A stretch of DNA of 29,199 nt from DATKWF01 sp035529715 (GTDB taxonomy: Bacteria > Chloroflexota > Dehalococcoidia > Dehalococcoidales > RBG-16-60-22), in contig DATKWF010000057.1 of NCBI GenBank assembly GCA_035529715.1, forward strand, positions 1 to 29,199, given 5' to 3'. Of this stretch, positions 16,828 through 24,036 are shown in pieces (the stretch's first letter is position 1; every line of letters starts with the position of its first letter). Both the position numbers and the translations under genes were made by a program. The notes beneath the pieces are model-generated. The model made no database searches. It was not told where the DNA came from and saw only the letters and a program-made list of their open reading frames with translations.

Positions 16828-16857
16828 TTAGCCCCGCCTCCGTGGAGACGGGGCTAA
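16828..16857 (-). terminator. Rho-independent terminator of the sucC-sucD-lyase operon
   Basis: TTAGCCCCG.CTC and GAG.CGGGGCTAA form a 12-bp stem with one mismatch and a 4-base loop. On the minus strand it is followed by a TTTTT run. It lies 13 bases past the lyase stop. In the plus direction it lacks a T-run but may also stop the GGCT gene. Confidence 0.85.
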
Positions 16858-16870
16858 CCTTATCTTAGCC

Positions 16871-17773
16871 TTACTGCGCTGCTGCTCTCTTCTTTGCCTT
16901 AGCTTCAATCTCCGCCTGCGCATCAAGGATCTTCAGGGCACCGACGTAAACCGGGGTATCTACCATCTTGCCCTTGTAAGATACCGCCGCTGAGCCCTTG
17001 GCGATGCCTTCCTCTTCAAACACCTGCTTAATCTCTCTGGCCCATTCCACCCTCTCCGGTGCTGGCGAGTAAATGCGGTTTGCCGGCTCAATCTGGCTGG
17101 GGTGAATTATCATCCTGCCTTCCATGCCCATCTGCCGACCCCAGGCAGTATCTTTCTCAAAACCCTCAATATCCTTGAAGTCAACATATGGCCAGTCAAG
17201 GGCGATAAGCCCCGCTGCCCTGGCTGCACAGGCCATGCGCGCCCGAGCCCACTTCATTTCCTCGCCTATCGGACAGGTCAGGGTGACCCTCATATCAGTG
17301 GTATAGTCCACCGCACCGAAAATCAGCGAATTGACTCTGGGACTGGCCATGGCTGATTCATAAACGTTCATCATACCCTTGGCAGTCTCAATCAATGGCT
17401 GAATCTTGATACTGCCTACCTCCAGGCCCCTCTTCTTCTCCATCTCCTCCAGCTTCCAGGCAAGGCGCTTGACATGGTCCGGGCCTCCGCACTTTGCCAG
17501 GCAAACCCCGGCAAGTCCCTTGTCCACAATTGCTTCACAGTCATCATTGGTCATGCCGGTTTCCCAGTTGTTGAGACGGGCATAAATATCAGCACCGGTA
17601 TCCGCAGCAAATTGCAGATTCTTGCGAGCAAGGTCGCGGGCTATTTGTTTTTCTGCCGGGGGTACTGAGTCTTCTAGGTCAAAAGTAACGATATCAGCTG
17701 GGAACCTCGGGATTTTGGCAATCAAGTCTTCCTTATTTGCGGGAACATAGAATATGGACCGCATTACTGGCAT
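16871..17773 (-). CDS. HpcH/HpaI (CitE-type) CoA-ester lyase, possibly malyl-/citramalyl-CoA lyase
   Basis: The 300-residue TIM-barrel lyase belongs to the CitE/malyl-CoA lyase branch. Seen: the N-terminal RSIFYVPAN; FDLEDSVPPAEK (31-42); the CoA-carbonyl Arg66 in ARLNN; and the Mg2+ ligands Glu129 (PLIETAKG) and Asp156 (GAVDYTTD). Known members reversibly cleave malyl-CoA, methylmalyl-CoA, citramalyl-CoA or citryl-ACP to acetyl-/propionyl-CoA or acetyl-ACP plus an oxo-acid. Placement as last gene of an operon with SucC/SucD-like ligase subunits suggests that the ligase makes its CoA ester; without citD/citF partners a citrate lyase complex is unlikely. AGGAGG lies 9 bases before ATG 17773; 70 bases separate it from sucD. 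Substrate specificity cannot be fixed by eye. Confidence 0.87.
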   Translation of the reverse strand: MPVMRSIFYVPANKEDLIAKIPRFPADIVTFDLEDSVPPAEKQIARDLARKNLQFAADTGADIYARLNNWETGMTNDDCEAIVDKGLAGVCLAKCGGPDHVKRLAWKLEEMEKKRGLEVGSIKIQPLIETAKGMMNVYESAMASPRVNSLIFGAVDYTTDMRVTLTCPIGEEMKWARARMACAARAAGLIALDWPYVDFKDIEGFEKDTAWGRQMGMEGRMIIHPSQIEPANRIYSPAPERVEWAREIKQVFEEEGIAKGSAAVSYKGKMVDTPVYVGALKILDAQAEIEAKAKKRAAAQ

Positions 17774-17843
17774 TTTCCTGTACCTCCTGTAAATATAAAT
17801 TTTTTACTACCCGTGAAAAGACCTCAATATCTCAACACGCCAC

Positions 17844-18740
17844 TTACAATTTTAAGACTTTCTTAAGCGTAGGCACGATATCTTTAGGAGTTTCCACCGG
17901 GTAAGCTCCTGCTTCACGAAGGGCTTTTACTTTGCCCGCCACCGAGCCACGTCCTCGCTCCACTATAGCCGAGGCGTGGGAGAAACGCTGTCCCTCGGGA
18001 GCTGCCGCGCCGGCAATATAGATAACAAAGGGTTTGGTGACCTTCCCTGCCTTGATAACCTCGGCGCACTCCTCCTCCTGACTGCCACCAATCTCACCGA
18101 AAGCAGCCACGCCGAGAGTCTCTTCATCTTCCTCAAACATAAGCAGGAAGTCAGCAAACGATGTGCCCAGAACGGGTTCGGTACCGGTATGAACGGCAGT
18201 GCTCACACCAAGTCCGCCATTTTTGAGGACCCAGGGCACTGTTCCGGACTCCCCACCGCTGCGGGATAAAACGCCAATCGGACCTGCCAGAAACAGTTTA
18301 TTTGCCCATTCCACATTACCACCCAACCATCCAGCTACCGCTTTTCCTGGACTCACCACACCAATCGAGCCCGGCCCGACTAAGGTGACGCCTTCCTTCT
18401 TGGCTACTGAGACCATATACAGGATATCATGGAGAGGCACCCTCTCTACCGGGCAGACAATTTTCTTGATGCCGGCGTCAATGGCCTCCAGTACCGCCGT
18501 TTTCAGTGCCGGACCCGGGATAAAGGTAACACTCATATCTATTGAGCCCTGTTCCTTCATGGCTTCCTTAACGGTATTATAGACGGGAACTCCTTCCACC
18601 TCCTCCCCCCGCCGCCCGGGAGAGGTACCGGCCACCAGTTTGGTGCCGTAACCCTTCATATACTTGGTGCGAAGAGAGCCTTCCCGTCCGGTTATTCCCT
18701 GAACAATTACCTTGGTCTTTTCATCAATGAGAATCGACAT
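17844..18740 (-). CDS. sucD: Succinyl-CoA synthetase alpha-like subunit (NDP-forming acyl-CoA ligase)
   Basis: The 298-residue protein has the SucD order: a CoA-binding Rossmann domain (VIVQGITGREG, 12-21; YGTKLVAGTSPG) and a ligase domain with the phospho-His, here His255 in SHASAI. It differs from housekeeping SucD at several signatures: the GPN(C/T)PG block reads GPGSIG, the SRSGTLTYE region reads SRSGGESGTV, and the GIGGDP loop reads HTGTEP; the His motif has Ser for the first Gly. The fold and phospho-transfer chemistry look intact, but the acid or CoA pocket is probably changed. The malate thiokinase beta/alpha pair of methylotrophs is one model. GGGGGG four bases before the ATG may serve as ribosome site; 9 bases separate it from the Fe-S gene. 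Confidence 0.85.
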   Translation of the reverse strand: MSILIDEKTKVIVQGITGREGSLRTKYMKGYGTKLVAGTSPGRRGEEVEGVPVYNTVKEAMKEQGSIDMSVTFIPGPALKTAVLEAIDAGIKKIVCPVERVPLHDILYMVSVAKKEGVTLVGPGSIGVVSPGKAVAGWLGGNVEWANKLFLAGPIGVLSRSGGESGTVPWVLKNGGLGVSTAVHTGTEPVLGTSFADFLLMFEEDEETLGVAAFGEIGGSQEEECAEVIKAGKVTKPFVIYIAGAAAPEGQRFSHASAIVERGRGSVAGKVKALREAGAYPVETPKDIVPTLKKVLKL

Positions 18741-18749
18741 TTTACCCCC

Positions 18750-19037
18750 CTATTTTAGACCGCGTTTCTTCAAATACTCATTCAGGCCCTTGATTGGGAC
18801 ATCAATATGAATGGCACTTTTGCCACGCTGCTGACAGGCAAACTCACAGGCTAGGCACTCGGTGCCCTTCCGCTTCAGTTCTTCCGGGCTGAGATTGCCA
18901 ACCGAGGGTATCTCTCCATCTAACTGCAGAATCCCTCTATCGTAAACCTTGCAGGCCTCAACGCAGGCTTTGGTGGTACACTCTGGACATTTGCTGGTAT
19001 CAATGGTTACTTTGATGGTTGCTTCCTCAAAATCCAT
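18750..19037 (-). CDS. Small ferredoxin-like Fe-S protein inserted between sucC and sucD
   Basis: The 95-residue protein has seven cysteines in two groups: Cys17-x2-Cys20-x4-Cys25-x3-Cys29, and Cys61-x2-Cys64-x3-Cys68. The first spacing resembles one cluster motif of electron-transfer subunits such as HybA/PsrB; the second has only three Cys, so one cluster, or clusters sharing ligands from a partner, is likely. There is no signal peptide or membrane segment, so it is cytoplasmic. Its GGGAGG ribosome site overlaps the sucC stop region (16-base gap), and its stop is 9 bases from sucD, so it is translated as part of the same operon. A role as structural or redox subunit of the ligase is inference only; I do not recognise a named family. 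Confidence 0.85.
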   Translation of the reverse strand: MDFEEATIKVTIDTSKCPECTTKACVEACKVYDRGILQLDGEIPSVGNLSPEELKRKGTECLACEFACQQRGKSAIHIDVPIKGLNEYLKKRGLK

Positions 19038-19053
19038 TAGCTTATGCCCTCCC

Positions 19054-20301
19054 TTACTTTCCTTTTTCCTTACGGTATTCTTCCGACAGCGCCTTCATCC
19101 TCTGTCCGATGAAATCGCTATCCTCCACATGTTCACTTCCGTAAATTTCAATGCGTCCAGGTAAACCTTCCAGCCCTTCTCTCAGTATTTTCAGAGATTC
19201 CTCCTCCTTGTTCCCTGCCAGGAGAAGGACACAGGGGAATCCCGGTTTCTTGGGGAGTTCTTCCCTCAGGGCTTTGACGACGGCATGAGCATGATGCCAC
19301 TGCTCCTGATTGGCAATCAGGAAACCGGCCAACAGGTAGCCCTCAATGTGGGGCTGGGATAAGACCACCTTAGCCACCCGGTAAATCTTGGACGCTACCG
19401 GGTTACCGCTGGTATCAGCAAAGTTTGCCGCTTTAAGACCCACCCGGCTCAGCGCGTCTATACCAATCATCGCTGCGCCACCACCAATAGCGTGGAAACC
19501 AATGTATCCGGGGCTCTTCTCATCCAGCGTCATCTTCATGACAAACCCGGAGCCGCGAAAGTCGGTTTCCTCAATCCCCCAGCCCATAATGTCATAATCC
19601 GTCGGTTCCCAGGGGAATTCGCGGGGGATGGCAACTCCCATCTCAGGATGGCGGAAGGTTGAGCTGTCATCGGCTGCCATCCGGCAGTCCCCGGCGATGA
19701 CCTTACCCTCTTTGGTCACCACCAGAGGATTGATTTCCAGAATATTGCAGTCTTTCCTCTTGAAAGCTTCCACAACTTTAGAAATCACCGCTGACATGTC
19801 CCTCAATAGCTCCTTCGGAACGCCAGCACTGACCGCCAGGTCAATGGCGTCGTAGACAGGAAAACCTTTCAGGTAATCAACCTTGGCCCGGAAGATTTTA
19901 TCCTCAGGAACCTGTTCTATGTCCATCCCGCCTTCAGGACTGAACATCACTACCGGGCACCGACTCGTCCACGAGGAGTCGGAAATTACCCCAACATAAT
20001 ATTCCTTCTCAATATCCAGCTTCTCCTCCACCAGCACCTTCCGCACCGGGAATCCTTTTACCTCCATTCCCAGTATGACACCAGCTACCTTTTCTGCCTC
20101 TTCCGGCGTATTGGCCAGCTTTATCGCTCCTGCCTTGCCGCGTCCGCCAACCCAGACCTGCGCCTTTACCGCCACCGGTTTCCCAATCCTGGTAGCAATT
20201 TCGTACGCCTCCTTCGCTGTAGAGGCAACCTCCCCGGTTGGAATCGCAATTCCAACCTCTTTGAGAAACCCTTTTCCTTGGAATTCAAATAACCTAGCCA
20301 T
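19054..20301 (-). CDS. sucC: Succinyl-CoA synthetase beta-like subunit (ATP-grasp)
   Basis: The 415-residue ATP-grasp subunit would supply the nucleotide-binding part of the SucC/SucD-type ligase. Seen: the N-terminal ATP-grasp entry with VKAQVWVGGRGKAG (45-58), EINPLVV (189-195) and the metal-binding region GDCRMAADD (204-212). Relatives usually read D-A-K-x-x-x-D-D there, so the Lys is Arg and the spacing is kept. The C-terminal power-helix region keeps NFADTSGNP, but the usual GTN near the end reads AGN (362-364). The sequence is longer than E. coli SucC by about 27 residues, and is better described as a divergent acyl-CoA ligase than as the TCA enzyme. AAAGGAGG immediately upstream selects ATG 20301 rather than the GTG two codons earlier. 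Confidence 0.85.
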   Translation of the reverse strand: MARLFEFQGKGFLKEVGIAIPTGEVASTAKEAYEIATRIGKPVAVKAQVWVGGRGKAGAIKLANTPEEAEKVAGVILGMEVKGFPVRKVLVEEKLDIEKEYYVGVISDSSWTSRCPVVMFSPEGGMDIEQVPEDKIFRAKVDYLKGFPVYDAIDLAVSAGVPKELLRDMSAVISKVVEAFKRKDCNILEINPLVVTKEGKVIAGDCRMAADDSSTFRHPEMGVAIPREFPWEPTDYDIMGWGIEETDFRGSGFVMKMTLDEKSPGYIGFHAIGGGAAMIGIDALSRVGLKAANFADTSGNPVASKIYRVAKVVLSQPHIEGYLLAGFLIANQEQWHHAHAVVKALREELPKKPGFPCVLLLAGNKEEESLKILREGLEGLPGRIEIYGSEHVEDSDFIGQRMKALSEEYRKEKGK

Positions 20302-20416
20302 TAACACCTCCTTTGAAACAAGTACGTCTCTTGTCGCCCGGTATGCCGCTCCTAAACATCATACGCCCTTCAAGTGGAGAAAAAGAGGATATCTTGTGAA
20401 GTATTTCCAGTCATAT

Positions 20417-20445
20417 AGTTTACTAGGGGATTCCTGTTTTGTCAA
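20417..20445 (-). promoter_or_regulatory. Promoter of the sucC operon
   Basis: On the minus strand a perfect TTGACA and TAAACT are separated by exactly 17 bases. The leader to the sucC ATG would be about 110 bases. It lies in the ~230-base spacer after the acetamidase stop, which argues that the operon is expressed independently of the upstream amidase. Confidence 0.75.
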
Positions 20446-20531
20446 TAACCAGCGTGGCTTTCAGGGGAAGATGAAGTCTCATCCCGCAAGCCAAAGTAAC
20501 CATGTCACCCGTGATGGACAATCACTACCCA

Positions 20532-21515
20532 TTAAAGATATTTTTTCGGGATTTCAGCCCCAACGGTGAAGTTTATCCTTCCCACCGGCGTCATTTGATA
20601 GACATTGACACGGAAATCGGGGTTGGTACTGATATGGATATAGGCCTCCTTGGGATTCATGCCGTAATCAGTAATCATCCAGTCCATCAAGTCAAAGATG
20701 GCCCGGCGAATGGCTTCGTCCAGGGGGCGATAACTGCACAAAGTAACTATGGTGTCAGCCTTCTCCAATCTGGGATTGGGAATCGTTTTGTCCTTGATAA
20801 CGTCACAGCTGAAGGTAACCTCAGCCCGGCATTCATCGGCAAAACCGTAAATTTCGGTATCTCCCTGGCTGGCATGGACATCCCCACAAAACAAAAGCCC
20901 ACCGTCATGATAGACCGGCAGATAGATTTTGGTTCCTTCTTTCAGGTCGCGGACATCCATATTGCCGCCATACGGACCCTGCCCAACTATGGAGGCCTCT
21001 ATTTCACGCTCGGGGGCAACCGCAAAAGTCCCAATAAAGGGAGCAAGGTCCCAGGTCACTTTGCGGAAATCGTTCTGGAACTGGTTGAGAACGCCTTTTC
21101 CATCACGGGTCGTCCCGCTGGGCCCGGGCAGGTGCTTGATAATATGCGAGTATGGCGGCTCCAGCTCGGGCCAGAGTGTGCCGGGGCCGAATATACCACC
21201 GGAGTGATTGGTCCAGCAGGTAACACCCTGCGAGTCAACGATTATCTTTTCAATATCGACGACCAGCGTGTCTCCCTTCTCCACACCTTCAATGTAAACC
21301 GGCCCGCCGACCGGGTTTTCTTCGGCAGGTATTGCCTTAAAGCCGGGCATGAACTCCGGCGTTGGCAGCCTGTCTGGAGTCCGTATCCCCCCCTGCAAGG
21401 CATCCTCGCACTCTATTACGAAGCTCTCTCCCGGCTTGACTCTGAATACCGGTTCCACTCTGTAATCAAGCAGAAACGCCGTCGCTTTTTCCCTTGGCAA
21501 ACGTTGTAATGCCAT
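20532..21515 (-). CDS. Acetamidase/formamidase family protein
   Basis: The 327-residue protein matches the FmdA_AmdA family (beta-rich hydrolases releasing ammonia from formamide, acetamide or short amides). Recognisable blocks are GPYGGNMD (180-187) followed by GDVHASQGD (211-219), the most conserved segment of the family, and NHSGG (103-107) earlier. It is predicted to be cytoplasmic, with no signal peptide. The ATG at 21515 has AAGGAGG four to five bases upstream, a strong ribosome site. A terminator-like hairpin separates it from the upstream Cys-rich gene, and a new promoter follows it, so it may be a single-gene unit. The physiological amide is unknown. Confidence 0.9.
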   Translation of the reverse strand: MALQRLPREKATAFLLDYRVEPVFRVKPGESFVIECEDALQGGIRTPDRLPTPEFMPGFKAIPAEENPVGGPVYIEGVEKGDTLVVDIEKIIVDSQGVTCWTNHSGGIFGPGTLWPELEPPYSHIIKHLPGPSGTTRDGKGVLNQFQNDFRKVTWDLAPFIGTFAVAPEREIEASIVGQGPYGGNMDVRDLKEGTKIYLPVYHDGGLLFCGDVHASQGDTEIYGFADECRAEVTFSCDVIKDKTIPNPRLEKADTIVTLCSYRPLDEAIRRAIFDLMDWMITDYGMNPKEAYIHISTNPDFRVNVYQMTPVGRINFTVGAEIPKKYL

Positions 21516-21542
21516 TTTCCCTCCTTCCTGAAAAGAAATAAA

Positions 21543-21574
21543 AAGGGGCTGGTGACTTAAATCCTCAGCCCCTT
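21543..21574 (-). terminator. Rho-independent terminator after the Cys-rich protein gene
   Basis: AAGGGGCTG and CAGCCCCTT form a perfect 9-bp stem with a 14-base loop. On the minus strand the stem runs into a TTTTTA stretch. It lies 23 bases past the stop of the 207-residue gene and directly ahead of the acetamidase ribosome site. Confidence 0.75.
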
Positions 21575-21596
21575 CGTCTTGCCATTCTCTTCAGCT

Positions 21597-22220
21597 CTAC
21601 TTGCCGGCTGCCTTGGCTAACAGCTCCGCGGCTCGAGTAGTGTTGAATATCCCGCACTCGCAGGGCCTGGCCAGTTTCTTGGCGGCTTTCTCGGGAGTGG
21701 TCTTGCCCTTCTTTATGTCCTCAATCATTTTCTCAACGTAATGGGCAGCAATCATGGCATGTCCGCACATGGTAGTTATCTCCAGCACCTCTTTACCGGG
21801 CAGGAGTTCTGTCTTTCCCCAGACTCCCAGGGACTGGTCTACCGTGTGAATTTGCAGTCCTACCTTCTGGCAGCACTCGTCCACCCTGTCCATAAGTCCG
21901 CTGACCACCACCGACATGCCTATGTCCTCTTCCTTCAGCTCACGGAGAACTGCCTCCAGCTTGTCCATATCATCAAAAACGCACTGGATTATGGCATTAT
22001 CCGCTACGTTCTTGCCTATCTGTTCGGCATCATAGGTGAATATGTTGCCCTGCTTCATGTCACCCAAGTCGACCGGCCCATGCTTCCAGCAAATCTCCAG
22101 AAATCGCCGTAGCTTGTGGCTGGCTCCCTTATCATTAACGCCCTGGGCAGCCATTGCCAACATCGGGTAGTCACGACTTAGATTCTCTCTGCTTCCCTGG
22201 CGATGAAGCATATGCGTCAT
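21597..22220 (-). CDS. Conserved-looking Cys/His-rich protein of unknown function
   Basis: I do not recognise a named family. The 207-residue soluble protein has no signal peptide or membrane segment. Seven cysteines occur at 44, 80, 116, 117, 152, 187 and 189. The C-terminal third has the look of a conserved cofactor site: MCGHAMIAAH (Cys152, His154, His160), a charged helix, then a Cys-x-Cys-Gly block CECGIFNTTRA (187-197). These residues could bind a metal or an Fe-S cluster. AAGGAGG seven bases before ATG 22220 and a promoter and terminator of its own mark it as a real, independently transcribed gene. It sits upstream of the acetamidase and the CoA-ligase operon on the same strand; a functional link is possible but unproven. 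Confidence 0.8.
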   Translation of the reverse strand: MTHMLHRQGSRENLSRDYPMLAMAAQGVNDKGASHKLRRFLEICWKHGPVDLGDMKQGNIFTYDAEQIGKNVADNAIIQCVFDDMDKLEAVLRELKEEDIGMSVVVSGLMDRVDECCQKVGLQIHTVDQSLGVWGKTELLPGKEVLEITTMCGHAMIAAHYVEKMIEDIKKGKTTPEKAAKKLARPCECGIFNTTRAAELLAKAAGK

Positions 22221-22263
22221 TCCTTTACCTCCTTAAATTTAAACGGGGATTGCCCAAAACTAA

Positions 22264-22293
22264 ATTTTAGCGCATTGGGCTTTTTATCGTCAA
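22264..22293 (-). promoter_or_regulatory. Promoter candidate of the Cys-rich protein gene
   Basis: On the minus strand TTGACG and TAAAAT are spaced by 18 bases, giving a leader of about 35-40 bases containing AAGGAGG. The -10 is embedded in an inverted repeat (GCCCAA...TTGGGC with an inner CTAAAATTTAG), which could be an operator or the 3' hairpin of the upstream gene. Confidence 0.55.
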
Positions 22294-22319
22294 TTCTGGG
22301 CTATCAGGGCAGGAGATGT

Positions 22320-22583
22320 CTATTGCTGTGCCGGAACCCGGTGCAGCTCTATCGCCCTGGTGACTCTCCCATCGGCCATTTGAATATCCATCTGAACGGA
22401 GTACTCGTATTTATCATCGTTGAATTCGGCGTGAACGAGCCAGCCTTGCTTCGGTTCCTTAAACAATGGAAACTGGTCAGCTTTCAGTATCTTGACATTC
22501 TGCATGGCTCCACCGTATAAAGCTTTAACGGCTCTCTCCACTACAGGCTTCAACTCGGTTGCATTATTCACTGCTTTACTCAT
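22320..22583 (-). CDS. Small protein of unknown function (87 residues)
   Basis: I do not recognise it. The soluble, charged 87-residue protein has an N-terminal helix (residues 8-25) followed by what looks like a small beta-sheet: GWLVHAEF, then YEYSVQMDIQ, then an ADGRVTRAIELHRV strand. The pattern of a Trp-containing strand, a Tyr-rich strand and a D-G turn recalls GvpO-like and other small alpha/beta domains, but this is only a pattern resemblance. The frame is open further upstream, but GGGAGGAG four bases before ATG 22583 decides the start. It is divergent from the HtrA-like gene and precedes the Cys-rich gene by ~100 bases. Confidence 0.7.
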   Translation of the reverse strand: MSKAVNNATELKPVVERAVKALYGGAMQNVKILKADQFPLFKEPKQGWLVHAEFNDDKYEYSVQMDIQMADGRVTRAIELHRVPAQQ

Positions 22584-22738
22584 ATCGCTCCTCCCCTCTG
22601 CACATTTTTTATTTTGTGCTGCCAGCTTCTGGGCAGGGCTCTCTGTCTCACCCATATTTTACCACGATTACCGTTAAGTGGCTGAAATATTATATATTTA
22701 TTGGTAGAGACGCGGATAAAAGAAAGGAGATGGGTAAA

Positions 22739-24031
22739 ATGACTAACAAAATTCTCATCGGTTTATTGGTTATTCTCGTCATTTTTAGCGGGCTTCTGGG
22801 TTTTTATTCTCACACACTCAGCAAAGAGGTTAATGTACTGAGTGAAAGATTAACAACCATTCAGGAGGACCTTACTGATTTCAGAGAGGAATCTATAAGC
22901 AGGTCCGGTGCCCTGGCAAAAGACATAATCGGAACATCCTCCAGGATTAGCGGACTGGAAGTAGAGATAGACGGCGCCGCAACCAGGCTTGGCACACTGG
23001 ACGACAAGCTAGGTGGCTCACTCACCAGAATTGCCACGTTGGAAGGCGATTTAAGCGACACATTAGCCAGTGTCGGCAGTTTGGATGATGAGATTAAGAA
23101 CGTCGCTGGCCGGATTGCTGAAGCCATGATAAGCGCCGACAGTATTTATCAAGGAGCCAGTCAGTCCGTAGTTAGAATCAGCAACGGGGAGCAGGTGATT
23201 GGTTCCGGGTTTATAATTGACACCGATGCCCACGTGTTGACCGCCTACCACGTGATTGAGAACCTTACCGAGATAAATACAATCCTACCTGACGGGAGTT
23301 TTTCAGTAGCGACGATTGTAGGTACCTGCAAACGCAGTGACGTCGCCGTCCTTCTCCTGGAAAAGCCGCCGGGCGCCGAGCCATTAGCCTTCGCCGATTC
23401 CGACTCGGCGAGGATTGGTGAACCGGTAGTCGCTATCGGCAACCCCTTTGACCTGACGGAAACGCTGACTTCCGGTATTATCAGCCAGCTAAACCGGCTT
23501 GCCGAAATAGACTTTACCTCAGAAACCCGGGGGGTGGGGAACCTGATCCAGTTTGATGCTCCTGTGAATTTTGGCAACTCTGGCTGCCCTGTCCTGAATT
23601 CACGGGGCGATGTCATCGGCATGGCTATTGCCCGCATTGACCCGCTGGATGGAGACGGAATCTGCTACGCCATCTCCTCAAACAAGCTGAAGAGGGTTAC
23701 CGCCTCACTCATTGAGCAGGGTTCCTTTGACTACCCCTGGGTTGGAATCTCAATAAGCGATATCACACCGCACCTTGCTCAATCCATAGGGAGGGAGACG
23801 ATTAACGGAGTTCTGGTCGGGCAGGTCGCCGCCGAAGGTCCGGCCAATACGGCTGGATTAAAAGTTAATGATATCATCACGGCTATTGATGGGGTAGCAG
23901 TCAGAGATGTAGCTGAATTTATCTCTTACCTCGGAGAGAAAAGCAGACCAAAAGACATGGCCACACTTACCGTAATACGAGACTCGGTAGAGCTGGAGCT
24001 ATCCCTCAAGGTGGGCAAGTGGCCCACCTAG
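22739..24031 (+). CDS. Membrane-anchored HtrA/DegP-like serine protease with coiled-coil stalk and PDZ domain
   Basis: The 430-residue protein has one N-terminal membrane segment (residues 5-22). A region of about 100 residues (30-130) follows with regularly spaced Leu/Ile and charged residues, predicted coiled coil. Then come a trypsin-like domain with triad His171 (AYHV), Asp201 (SDVAV) and Ser281 (GNSGCP), and a C-terminal PDZ domain (about 335-425). Known HtrA proteases degrade or sense misfolded proteins in the cell envelope. The usual GNSGGP reads GNSGCP here. The long coiled coil between anchor and protease would hold the enzyme away from the membrane, perhaps as an oligomer. ATG 22739 is chosen because AAGGAG lies 9 bases upstream; an ATG at 22730 abuts that site. 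The 3' end converges with tspO. Confidence 0.9.
   Translation: MTNKILIGLLVILVIFSGLLGFYSHTLSKEVNVLSERLTTIQEDLTDFREESISRSGALAKDIIGTSSRISGLEVEIDGAATRLGTLDDKLGGSLTRIATLEGDLSDTLASVGSLDDEIKNVAGRIAEAMISADSIYQGASQSVVRISNGEQVIGSGFIIDTDAHVLTAYHVIENLTEINTILPDGSFSVATIVGTCKRSDVAVLLLEKPPGAEPLAFADSDSARIGEPVVAIGNPFDLTETLTSGIISQLNRLAEIDFTSETRGVGNLIQFDAPVNFGNSGCPVLNSRGDVIGMAIARIDPLDGDGICYAISSNKLKRVTASLIEQGSFDYPWVGISISDITPHLAQSIGRETINGVLVGQVAAEGPANTAGLKVNDIITAIDGVAVRDVAEFISYLGEKSRPKDMATLTVIRDSVELELSLKVGKWPT
24010..24028 (+). other. Hairpin at the 3' end of the HtrA-like gene
   Basis: GGTGGGC and GCCCACC form a 7-bp stem with a 5-base loop, overlapping the last codons just before the TAG. No U-tract follows in either direction, so it is a candidate 3'-end structure between convergent genes rather than a classical terminator. 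Confidence 0.35.
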
Positions 24032-24036
24032 CTGAA

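Noticed and set aside
16871..17773. Calling the lyase citE of a citrate lyase complex
   Set aside because: citD and citF are absent and the neighbours are CoA-ligase subunits, which fit a CoA-ester lyase better.
20502..21509. 335-codon plus-strand frame overlapping the acetamidase gene
   Set aside because: The minus-strand frame carries clear FmdA/AmdA motifs and a strong ribosome site; the plus frame has neither.
22252..22285. GCCCAA...TTGGGC inverted repeat followed by TTTTT as a plus-strand terminator
   Set aside because: No plus-strand gene ends there; the same bases form a better promoter for the minus-strand Cys-rich gene, so an operator or chance repeat is more likely.
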